A DNA stretch of 64,000 nucleotides from Desulfobacterales bacterium (GTDB lineage Bacteria > Desulfobacterota > Desulfobacteria > Desulfobacterales > JAHEIW01): the NCBI GenBank assembly GCA_030145015.1, contig JAQYWI010000003.1, positions 11,199 through 75,198 of the forward strand, read 5' to 3'. Positions within the stretch are counted from its first letter, which is position 1; each line of letters starts with the position of its first letter. The position numbers and the translations under genes are program-made. The notes under the pieces are model-generated. The model was not told where the DNA came from, made no database searches, and saw only the letters and a program-made list of their open reading frames with translations. Below are positions 16,791 to 24,234 of this stretch, one piece after another.

Positions 16791-18152
16791 ATGTCGGGTT
16801 TCTCACTGGAAAATTTGATGTGCCACCGGGACAACCTGGAAATTGTCCTGGACAATCTCAAAGAAGGGATTATTGCCCATGACATGGACCGGCGCATCTT
16901 CTTTTTCAATACTGAAGCCGAACGCATTACCGGTTACAGCCGCGCGGATGTATTAGGCCGGGACTGCCATGAGGCCTTCGGTAGTCCCTTTTGCGGGGAA
17001 CGCTGTGTCTTTTGTGAAGATCCGCCCAAACTGGCCGAGAAATCCGAATACACCCTGAACATCAGCACCAAAAGCGGGGAGCAGCGACGCGTCGAGATGA
17101 CGGTTACCAGCATGCGGGACGGTGACGACCAGTTTACCGGTGTGCTGACCTCGTTTAGGGATGTTACCGATATTTTTAGTCTTAAAGAGCGCGCCGGGGA
17201 ACTGACCAGTTTTGGCAACATCATCGGCCGTGACAGCAAAATGATAAATCTCTTTAAACAGATCAAAGATGTAGCCGATTATGATTACCCGGTTCACGTA
17301 TCCGGTGAAACCGGTACGGGCAAGGAACTGGTGGCTGCGGCCATCCACAGTGAAAGCCGTCGCGGCGGCGCACCGTTTGTACCGATCAACTGCGGGGCCC
17401 TGCCGGAGGGTCTGATTGAAAGTGAGCTTTTCGGACACGTAAAAGGTGCCTTTACCGGTGCCATCCGGGATAAAAAAGGCCGTTTTGAGCTGGCGGATGC
17501 CGGGACCGCGTTTCTGGACGAGGTGACCGAGCTTTCAAATAACATGCAGGCCAAGCTTTTACGTTTTTTGCAGGAAGGCAAATTTGAAAGAGTGGGTGGA
17601 GAACAAACCATAACCGTCGATGTACGGGTCATCAGCGCCACCAACCAAAACTTGAAAGAAGCGGTTAAACGCGGCAAGTTTCGGGAAGATTTATATTATC
17701 GGCTGAATGTGATACCGGTTGAACTGCCGCCGCTGCGCGATCGCAAAATCGATGTTCCTTTGCTGAGCGAACACTTTTTGCAGGAAGCCCGGGAACGCTA
17801 TGGCAAGAAACTTCTTAAGATATCCAGCAAGGCCATGGCGTTGATGCTGGATTACCGCTGGCCGGGAAATGTGCGCGAATTGCAGAACGCCATCCAGTTT
17901 GCCATTGTTAAATCCAGCGGTCGGGTAATTTCTGCCGATGATCTGCCGCTGGAGCTTCGCGATCTTGAAAATATCTGCGTACGGAGAGGCCCGTCCCGCA
18001 AGCTGGATGCGGATTCGGTTCGATCGGCGCTTGAACGAACCGGCGGCAACAAGGTTAAGGCCGCCAAGCTTCTCGGTGTGGGCCGGGCGACGTTATACCG
18101 ATTTTTAGGCGATCACCCGGACTTGCGCGAAACGGTAAATTTACCGTTTTAG
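16791..18152 (+). CDS. sigma-54-dependent transcriptional activator with Cys-rich PAS domain
   Basis: A 453-residue NtrC-family activator. Residues about 15-125 are a PAS domain with an unusual Cys cluster (DCHEAFGSPFCGERCVFC, residues 58-75). Residues 143-380 are the AAA+ domain with Walker A GETGTGKE (172-179), the sigma-54 contact loop GAFTGA (219-224) and Walker B FLDEV. A Fis-type HTH ends the protein (NKVKAAKLLGVGRATLYRFL). The signal could be redox or a metal bound by the cysteines; this is inference. A perfect palindrome, AAACGGTAAATTTACCGTTT, spans the last codons at 18130-18149. Target genes are not evident. Confidence 0.93.
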   Translation: MSGFSLENLMCHRDNLEIVLDNLKEGIIAHDMDRRIFFFNTEAERITGYSRADVLGRDCHEAFGSPFCGERCVFCEDPPKLAEKSEYTLNISTKSGEQRRVEMTVTSMRDGDDQFTGVLTSFRDVTDIFSLKERAGELTSFGNIIGRDSKMINLFKQIKDVADYDYPVHVSGETGTGKELVAAAIHSESRRGGAPFVPINCGALPEGLIESELFGHVKGAFTGAIRDKKGRFELADAGTAFLDEVTELSNNMQAKLLRFLQEGKFERVGGEQTITVDVRVISATNQNLKEAVKRGKFREDLYYRLNVIPVELPPLRDRKIDVPLLSEHFLQEARERYGKKLLKISSKAMALMLDYRWPGNVRELQNAIQFAIVKSSGRVISADDLPLELRDLENICVRRGPSRKLDADSVRSALERTGGNKVKAAKLLGVGRATLYRFLGDHPDLRETVNLPF

Positions 18153-18223
18153 GTTGAGCGCGTTTGCCCGTTAGCCGGGGAAAAATTAAAATCAGACATT
18201 TTCCTATTTTAACGGGCTCAACC
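18152..18223 (+). terminator. bulged fold-back after the sigma-54 activator gene
   Basis: GGTTGAG and CCCGTTA on the left (18152-18173) pair with TAACGGG and CTCAACC on the right (18210-18223). An 8-base bulge lies between the two left blocks. The loop is AT-rich. The structure starts at the last base of the stop codon and may stop or protect the transcript. Confidence 0.55.
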
Positions 18224-18308
18224 GGCTTAACCAGCCAACCGATAAACATTTATCCGCATCGGGTGTATTGAATGTTGGAAGAAACTTGATAATGGAAAGG
18301 TGCTAGAT

Positions 18309-18656
18309 GTGCTTACCCTGGAAGAGTTAAAAAAAGATATTGATTTAATTAATGAGATCGAATGGGAAATGACGCCCGAAGAAGCCGTTAAACAGTATCT
18401 GGAGTGGGGCAATACGGATTGGGGCAGCGGAAAATACGTCATCCGATCCAAAAGCGATTATACGACCTATTTTGTCGTGAATTGCTGGCGCAAGCCCTAT
18501 TATATTTATCTGATCCGCCGAAACTCCGAAGAGGCGCTTGAGCTGGCAAAGTTCGAGCTCCCGGTCCGGTTTGAAAAGGATGTTTGCGAGCTTAAAGGCG
18601 TGTACGCACTGGAAGACGATGCCAAGGCCTGGTTGAAACAAGAACTGGGGGTTTAA
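18309..18656 (+). CDS. small soluble protein of unknown function
   Basis: About 115 residues from GTG at 18309, eight bases behind GGAAAGG; a GTG at 18300 overlaps that ribosome site and is less likely. The protein is acidic and has a mixed alpha/beta look (TPEEAVKQYLEWGNTDW, TTYFVVNCWRKPYYIYLI, ELAKFELPVRFEKDV). No family was recognised. It ends ten bases before the transketolase N-subunit gene, so it is probably in the same transcript. Confidence 0.65.
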   Translation: MLTLEELKKDIDLINEIEWEMTPEEAVKQYLEWGNTDWGSGKYVIRSKSDYTTYFVVNCWRKPYYIYLIRRNSEEALELAKFELPVRFEKDVCELKGVYALEDDAKAWLKQELGV

Positions 18657-18666
18657 GGAGATATTT

Positions 18667-19551
18667 ATGGACATTGACAGGATCGAGAGCAGGGAACAGC
18701 TGGATCAGCTGGCCAAAGAATTCCGCTATATTATTACGGATATTATGTGCCGGGCGGGGGGCGGGCACATCGGCGGATCCCTCAGTCTGGTGGAAATTAT
18801 CATCACGCTTTATTTTAGAATCTTGAATCTCAAACCGGACAATCCGCGCTGGGAAGATCGGGACCGCTTCATATTATCCAAAGGACATGCCGGCCCGACC
18901 CTTTATACCGCGCTGGCCTACCGGGGCTATTTTGAAAAAGACGTGCTGCTGACCCTGAATGCCAACGGCACAAATTTGCCGAGTCATGTGGACCAGGTCA
19001 TCACACCCGGCATTGATCAGACCGCGGGTTCGCTGGGTCAGGGATTGTCCTGTGCCAATGGAATCGCCCTGGCCAACAAACTTCAGAAAAGAACAAACAA
19101 TGTCTTCTGTGTTGTGGGTGACGGAGAATCCCAGGAGGGGCAGATATGGGAAGCCGCGATGTTTGCGGCCCAGCATAAACTGGATAACCTGGTGGCCATC
19201 ACCGACTACAACAAAATGCAAATCGACGCCGAAGTCGAGCAAATCGTATCACTGGAACCCCTGGTGGATAAATGGCGGGCTTTTGGCTGGGAAGTGTTTG
19301 AGATGAATGGGCACGATTGGGACGAGATTTATGATACCCTCAACAAGGCCATTGCCGTCAAAGACAAGCCGTCCATGATCGTGGCCCATACGGTCAAGGC
19401 CAGGGGCAACGAGTGTTACGAGAATCGGGTTGAATGCCATTTCATCAATATCCCTGATGAAGACGAGCGCCAGAGGGTCATCGGAGGCGTTTGCACCGAC
19501 GATGCTGGGGAACCGTTCCATTTTAACTGGATTGAAGGAAAAGACGAATGA
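18667..19551 (+). CDS. transketolase, N-terminal (ThDP-binding) subunit
   Basis: A 294-residue subunit covering the first half of transketolase. It has GGGHIGGSLSLVEI, LSKGHAGPTLYTAL, the ThDP/Mg motif GDGESQEGQIWEAAMFA and a DYNKMQID stretch where the metal-binding Asn is expected. Split transketolases with separate N- and C-subunits are common in archaea and many anaerobes. The enzyme moves two-carbon units in the non-oxidative pentose-phosphate pathway. The stop overlaps the start of the C-subunit gene (ATGA). Confidence 0.92.
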   Translation: MDIDRIESREQLDQLAKEFRYIITDIMCRAGGGHIGGSLSLVEIIITLYFRILNLKPDNPRWEDRDRFILSKGHAGPTLYTALAYRGYFEKDVLLTLNANGTNLPSHVDQVITPGIDQTAGSLGQGLSCANGIALANKLQKRTNNVFCVVGDGESQEGQIWEAAMFAAQHKLDNLVAITDYNKMQIDAEVEQIVSLEPLVDKWRAFGWEVFEMNGHDWDEIYDTLNKAIAVKDKPSMIVAHTVKARGNECYENRVECHFINIPDEDERQRVIGGVCTDDAGEPFHFNWIEGKDE

Positions 19552-20492
19552 ATTTACACGAGAAAGAATTAAGGGCCGTCTATACGGATACAATTATTGA
19601 GCTGATGACCGAAAACAGCAATGTCGTTTGCCTGGAAGCCGACCTGGGAAAATCATCCGGAACGGTTCCCAGGGTTTGGGAAGCGTTTCCGGATCGGTTT
19701 TTTGATGTCGGGGTTGCCGAAGCCAACATGATGAGTATTTCGGCCGGCCTGGCAAACGAGGGATTGGTGCCGTTTTGCGCCACCTTTACACCCTTCGCCA
19801 CCCGCCGGGCCTATGATCAGATCACCATTTCAATTGCCTATGCCGAAAACCCGGTAAAAATCGTCGGCACCGCACCGGGTATCACCACAGCCAAAAACGG
19901 TGCCACCCACATGTGCTTTCAGGACCTTGCGATCATGCGCGCCATGCCGAATATGCGCGTTTACTGTCCGGCGGATGTCTATGAACTGCGTTCCATGGTC
20001 AGATATATGGCCGTCAGCAAGAAACCGGAATACATGCAGCTGATTCGGGAAGTCAAGCCGGCGATATTTGACGAAAGCTATGAATTTGATCCCTATCAGG
20101 CCCGCGTGTTGGATCAGGGATCAGATATAACGGTGGTGACCACCGGTTTGACAACCATATTTGCGCGTGAAGCCGTTGCTATGCTGAAACAGGAAAACAT
20201 CCATGCCGAGCATATCCATTACCCGTCGGTTAAACCGTTTGATGTCGAAACGCTTTTAGAATCCGTCAAGAAAACCAATGCGGTGGTGACCGCTGAAAAC
20301 CAGAATGTGATCGGCGGGTTGGGCGGAGCGGTCTGCGAGGTTCTGGCCGAACACCATCCCGTAAAAGTCAAAAGACTGGGTGCTCAGGATCGCTTCGGGG
20401 AAGTGGGCGATGTACCCTACCTGTCGGAAACCCTGGGTTTCAGCGCGCCAGATATTGCCAAAGCCTGTCGTGAGATGCAGGCCGCTAAATAA
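19548..20492 (+). CDS. transketolase, C-terminal subunit
   Basis: A 314-residue subunit with the pyrimidine-binding and C-terminal transketolase domains. Seen: LEADLGKSSGT, the catalytic-Glu region DVGVAEANMMSISAGLA, and FCATFTPFATRRAYDQI. The C-terminal domain starts near residue 190 with SDITVVTTGLT and ends with VPYLSETLGFSAPDI. It needs the N-subunit at 18667-19551, with which it overlaps by four bases. A 1-deoxyxylulose-5-phosphate synthase is unlikely because that enzyme is normally one long chain. Confidence 0.92.
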   Translation: MNLHEKELRAVYTDTIIELMTENSNVVCLEADLGKSSGTVPRVWEAFPDRFFDVGVAEANMMSISAGLANEGLVPFCATFTPFATRRAYDQITISIAYAENPVKIVGTAPGITTAKNGATHMCFQDLAIMRAMPNMRVYCPADVYELRSMVRYMAVSKKPEYMQLIREVKPAIFDESYEFDPYQARVLDQGSDITVVTTGLTTIFAREAVAMLKQENIHAEHIHYPSVKPFDVETLLESVKKTNAVVTAENQNVIGGLGGAVCEVLAEHHPVKVKRLGAQDRFGEVGDVPYLSETLGFSAPDIAKACREMQAAK

Positions 20493-20590
20493 GGATTTCA
20501 CTGGATAATGGAAACGCCGACGCATCTTTTTTCACCCCCACCCGGACCTACACCCATCAGGGGGGAGGAGTTGTATTTTCCCTCGGGGTA

Positions 20591-21172
20591 TTAAAATAGA
20601 AACCCCAGGGCCCCGTGCTCGCGCAGAATATTGAAACCGATCAGGAGCAGAACCACCCCTCCGAGAGCCTCGGCGTAGTGACTCATGCGCGTGAGGCTGC
20701 CAATCTTTTTTCCCAGGTGCATTCCGGCTGTCGTAAAAGCACCCGCCACCAGACCGATGATTAGGGCCGGCGTCCAGATCGAAACCGAGATCATCGAAAG
20801 GCTCAGGCCGACGGCAAGGGCATCGATACTGGTGGCGACTGACAGCATCACCATAGTCAGACCCCGGGTGGGGTCTTTGCGTTCATTCTCGTCTGTTTCC
20901 TTTTTAAACGCTCCCCGCAACATCCCCTGGGCCACAAAGGCCAGCAGGCCGAAGGCCACCCAGTGATCATAATCTGCGATCCAACCCCGGATGGAGAGGC
21001 CGGCACTCCAGCCGAGCACCGGCATCATGGCCTGGAAGAGGCCAAAATGCCAGGCGAGCCGGAAATTTTGACGGAAACTGATCTTTTTCAGGCTAACGCC
21101 GGCGGCAATCGCCACCGCGAAGGCATCCATGGCCAGGGCCACGGCTATGGCCGAGATATTGAGAAGCTGCAC
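20591..21172 (-). CDS. mntP: MntP-type manganese efflux pump
   Basis: A membrane protein of 193-196 residues with six hydrophobic helices and the two DAxAV(A/G) signatures: MDAFAVAIAAGVSLKK in helix 1 and IDALAVGLSLSMI in helix 4, whose Asp residues bind the ion. GTG at 21172 is preferred because GAGG lies eight bases ahead; a GTG at 21181 overlaps that site. No manganese (yybP-ykoY) riboswitch was recognised in the 230 bases upstream. It is convergent with the transketolase genes. Confidence 0.88.
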   Translation of the reverse strand: MQLLNISAIAVALAMDAFAVAIAAGVSLKKISFRQNFRLAWHFGLFQAMMPVLGWSAGLSIRGWIADYDHWVAFGLLAFVAQGMLRGAFKKETDENERKDPTRGLTMVMLSVATSIDALAVGLSLSMISVSIWTPALIIGLVAGAFTTAGMHLGKKIGSLTRMSHYAEALGGVVLLLIGFNILREHGALGFLF

Positions 21173-21408
21173 GGGTTGCACCTCAAAAAATCGAGAATTA
21201 AATTAGGCAAAGTATTTAGGGCTTCGCCAAGCAGGCGGCGGTGAAAATAGATCCACAGTCAAAATGCGTCGATATAGCATATTATTGACCTTAATAAAAC
21301 AGCGAACAACATTTTCCGAAGGCAATTTCCCTCACAGGAAGTGCTATTTTCACTCTTGGTCGCGATAGCAGATTTTGACTATTAATATCTCATTATTAAG
21401 TTACTTTT

Positions 21409-21855
21409 ATGCGCATTGTTAAGGATATAATCTGGACCTGGTTTTTACCTGATAATGAAAGGCCGCTAAATCGGGAGCTGTGGTTCGATCACGGCGGGAA
21501 GTGGCTAATTTTTGACCGTAAAAAAAAGATAATGGAATTAGCCCATAAACTGGAACCCTTTATCGATTCAGGGGATATCGAAAGCGCCAAGTGTTGGAAC
21601 GGGGACCCAAGTGCTATCAATGTATACTCACTCGATAGCAATAGAGAAAAAGTCAAAAAGATTTTAGAAAAATTAGGTGCCAGGAAGCGCAAAGTTTGGG
21701 AATATGATTATGCCTGGGGAAAAAATTTGAAGGGACCCATCGATTTCATTTATTCCTGGTCATCAAAATTTATGACGATCCTGAAAAGCTATGGCATCAT
21801 CGGGGCTTTTCATCTGTTCCAAGAAGCGATGAAGGCAAAGAAGGGACGTTGTTGA
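21409..21855 (+). CDS. protein of unknown function whose stop lies in a transposon end
   Basis: 148 residues starting MRIVKDIIWTWFLPDNERP. No known domain or signal peptide was seen; it has Trp-rich and Lys-rich stretches (KKILEKLGARKRKVWEYDYAWG). The ribosome site is poor. The last codons, Lys-Gly-Arg-Cys-stop, are encoded inside the 26-bp left inverted repeat of the transposase element (21843-21868). The true C-terminus may therefore have been replaced when the element arrived, or the repeat acts as the gene's end. Confidence 0.55.
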   Translation: MRIVKDIIWTWFLPDNERPLNRELWFDHGGKWLIFDRKKKIMELAHKLEPFIDSGDIESAKCWNGDPSAINVYSLDSNREKVKKILEKLGARKRKVWEYDYAWGKNLKGPIDFIYSWSSKFMTILKSYGIIGAFHLFQEAMKAKKGRC

Positions 21856-22971
21856 CAAAATATACAAATCGGCCTATGGATGTGAAATGAGAAAAAAGGG
21901 CAGGGTCGGGATGGACAGGTAGAAAAAGAAAACAGAGATAAACAGCAGGGATAAAGTAAGGGAGCTGATATGCCACGAGGCCCGAGGCTGGATGCTCCGG
22001 GGACGTTGCATCATGTGATTGTCCGGGGTATTGAAAAGCGCGTGATCGTTGAGAACGATAAGGATCGTGAAAATTTTGTCACCCGTATGGGCTCAATCGC
22101 CTTGGATACGGAGACCTCTATCTATGCCTGGGCGCTGATGACGAATCACGCTCACATTTTGCTTCGCAGCAGCACCGCCGGCCTGTCGACATTCATGCGC
22201 CGGTTTCTTTCCGGCTATGCCATATCGTATAACCGAAGACACAGGCGCTATGGGCACTTATTTCAAAACCGCTATAAATCCATTGTTTGTGAGGAAGATC
22301 TCTACTTCAAGGAACTTGTGCGATATTTACATTTGAATCCATTAAGAGCAGGCCTGGTGGAGACCCTGGCAAAACTTGATCGGTACAAATGGAGTGGTCA
22401 TAGCGTTATCATGAATCGTTGCCAAAACGAGTGGCAGGACAGGCATTATGTTTTAAAATGGTTTGGCCGCAAAGAAAGAGATGCAAAAAAATCCTATAAG
22501 GAATTTGTCGAAAAGGGCATCACTCTTGGGAAAAGACCCGATTTGACAGGCGGTGGTTTAATCCGATCCATGGGGGGCTGGTCAATTGTAAAAGCCATGA
22601 GAAACAGCGGCCTTAAAGAAGAAAGTGATGCACGGATACTTGGCAGTGGAGAGTTTGTATCAGAGCTAATTAAGCATGCCGAAGAAAAGGTAAAATATCA
22701 GCTGCCCCCCATGGAGTTGCGAAAATTCATCACCGCAGAAATAGAGATACAATGCAAAAAGGAAAAAGTAGCTGTTACCCTACTTCAATCGGGCAGTCGC
22801 CGTCCGCCTTTGCCGAGGCTCAGGAGGGCGATCGCCTTAAAACTGATCAACGAATATGGCGTGTCGTTAGCTGAAACAGCAAGACGTTTGGGCATATCGA
22901 CATCCGGTGTGGCGCAAATATTAAGGCGGAGTGGGCGTGTATAAGTTTGTATAATTTGTCAACAACGTCCC
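21843..22971. mobile_element. REP-type transposase unit with 26-bp inverted repeats
   Basis: GGGACGTTGTTGACAAAATA plus TACAAA at 21843-21868 is matched inverted at 22946-22971, differing at one position in the 26 bases. Between them lies a single Y1 transposase gene. IS200/IS605-type elements normally have subterminal hairpins and not terminal inverted repeats, so these arms are unusual for the class. They could be a REP/BIME pair flanking a RAYT gene. No target-site duplication was noted. Confidence 0.75.
21970..22944 (+). CDS. REP-associated tyrosine transposase (Y1/HUH family)
   Basis: 324 residues. The N-terminal 180 form a Y1 (TnpA_REP) domain: MPRGPRLDAPGTLHHVIVRG, the HUH metal motif in TNHAHILLRS, and Tyr in GHLFQNRYKSIVCEE as the likely nucleophile. 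The C-terminal part differs from compact RAYTs: a linker, then a helix-turn-helix near residues 295-320 (SLAETARRLGISTSGVAQIL), as in a DnaA-like or resolvase-like DNA-binding tail. The protein cuts and joins single-stranded DNA at hairpins. AAGGGAGCTGAT precedes the ATG. Confidence 0.9.
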   Translation: MPRGPRLDAPGTLHHVIVRGIEKRVIVENDKDRENFVTRMGSIALDTETSIYAWALMTNHAHILLRSSTAGLSTFMRRFLSGYAISYNRRHRRYGHLFQNRYKSIVCEEDLYFKELVRYLHLNPLRAGLVETLAKLDRYKWSGHSVIMNRCQNEWQDRHYVLKWFGRKERDAKKSYKEFVEKGITLGKRPDLTGGGLIRSMGGWSIVKAMRNSGLKEESDARILGSGEFVSELIKHAEEKVKYQLPPMELRKFITAEIEIQCKKEKVAVTLLQSGSRRPPLPRLRRAIALKLINEYGVSLAETARRLGISTSGVAQILRRSGRV

Positions 22972-23024
22972 TTTATACCCTTTATACCTATGATTGCAAA
23001 AAGTTCAGAGAAGTGCAATAAAAC

Positions 23025-23120
23025 ATGGCAACAATGATGCAACCAGAGAACGAAAAATCCGGCTTGTTCGCCCGTTACGTGCCCATTCTTCACTGGCTGC
23101 CTCGTTACAATAAAGAATGA
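23025..23120 (+). pseudogene. remnant of a SulP-type anion permease (N-terminus)
   Basis: An ATG opens 31 codons that end SGLFARYVPILHWLPRYNKE and then TGA. SulP permeases typically start with (F/L)xRYxPIxxWLPxYxxEW, so the TGA stands where Trp (TGG) is expected, followed by Leu and then a second stop. The rest of the approximately 550-residue transporter is absent; the remnant runs straight into the ribosome site of the efflux gene. It lies just outside the transposase unit. The family match is from memory; length is short, so confidence is moderate. Confidence 0.5.
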
Positions 23121-23136
23121 CTGACGGAGGTTTAGT

Positions 23137-24234
23137 ATGACAAACCAGACTTTTAAGCAGATGATTAGCCTGCTTTGCATATCGGTTGCATTAACGGCAT
23201 GCAAAGAAAAAACTGAGATTGTCGAAGTGGTCCGGGCCATCAAAACGATGACTGTCAAGGAGCAGGAGACCGAGAAGATATTAAAATTTTCCGGGCAAGT
23301 CGCTGCGGTCGATTCCTCCGGACTCAGTTTTCAGGTCAGCGGGCAGGTGGCGTCTGTGGAGGTTGACATTGGAGATCGCGTGAAAAAAGGGCAGGTGCTC
23401 GCAGTTCTGGATCCTGAGGCCTATGCGCTGGAGGTCGATGCGACCGAGGCCGAGCTTGTCAAGTCCAGGGACAATGTTACCAAAACAAATGCAGAATACG
23501 AGCGCCAGAAGCGGATTTTCGAACAGGGTGCGGGCGCCGAAAGGTATGTGGAGGTCACAGAATATCAGTACAAGGCCGCCAGGAGTGCGGTCAACTTTCA
23601 GATTGCAAAACTGGATCTGGCCAAACGCAATTTGCGTAAAACAAAATTGCCCTCGCCTTACGACGGCGTCATCGCCTGGCGGTCAGTGCAGCCCAACGAG
23701 GAGGTGCTGGCCGGACAAAAAATTCTCGAAATCAATGCCACGGGAGAAATGGAGGTGGAGCTGGCCATACCGGAGACCACCGTCGACCGCATACACATCG
23801 ATGACCCGGCGACCATCACCTTCCCGACCCTGCCGGGGGAGTCCGCCAAAGGACGTATTTCCTACATCGGTGGCGCCGCCGTTAAGGCCAACGCCTTTCC
23901 GGTCAAAGTGGCACTGATCGATCCCAATGAAAAAGTCAAACCCGGCATGACCGCTGAAGCCACTCTTACAATAAAATATGAAAACCGCAAGCCCGGTTAC
24001 CTTGTTCCGATGCAGGCGGTTTTGCCTTCCCCGGAGCCGGATCGGGGGTATGCTTTTGTGTATGACACCCAGACATCGACGGTCAAAAAAACGCCGGTCC
24101 GCTCCCGCGGCACACAAAATAAAGAAGCCATCGTGTACGAGGGTCTGGCGGCCGGGGACATTATTGCCGTGGCCGGGGTAAGTTTTTTAGCCGATGGATT
24201 GGAAGTCAAACTGTTGGAAGGGAACGGAAAATGA
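23137..24234 (+). CDS. RND efflux periplasmic adaptor (membrane fusion) lipoprotein
   Basis: A 365-residue adaptor. The signal ends in a lipobox-like ALTAC (Cys about residue 21), so it is probably lipid-anchored in the periplasm. Next come the barrel-sandwich/lipoyl half (SGQVASVEVDIGDRVKKGQV), a short coiled-coil hairpin (residues about 105-165), the second lipoyl half (LPSPYDGVIAWRSVQPNEEV), a beta-barrel and a membrane-proximal domain (GLAAGDIIAVAG). It links the RND pump encoded next to an outer-membrane channel; no TolC-like gene is nearby. GGAGG precedes the ATG. Its stop overlaps the pump's start. Confidence 0.93.
   Translation: MTNQTFKQMISLLCISVALTACKEKTEIVEVVRAIKTMTVKEQETEKILKFSGQVAAVDSSGLSFQVSGQVASVEVDIGDRVKKGQVLAVLDPEAYALEVDATEAELVKSRDNVTKTNAEYERQKRIFEQGAGAERYVEVTEYQYKAARSAVNFQIAKLDLAKRNLRKTKLPSPYDGVIAWRSVQPNEEVLAGQKILEINATGEMEVELAIPETTVDRIHIDDPATITFPTLPGESAKGRISYIGGAAVKANAFPVKVALIDPNEKVKPGMTAEATLTIKYENRKPGYLVPMQAVLPSPEPDRGYAFVYDTQTSTVKKTPVRSRGTQNKEAIVYEGLAAGDIIAVAGVSFLADGLEVKLLEGNGK

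Noticed and set aside
21173..21408. Manganese (yybP-ykoY) riboswitch ahead of mntP
   Set aside because: The conserved loops of that riboswitch were not found in the leader.
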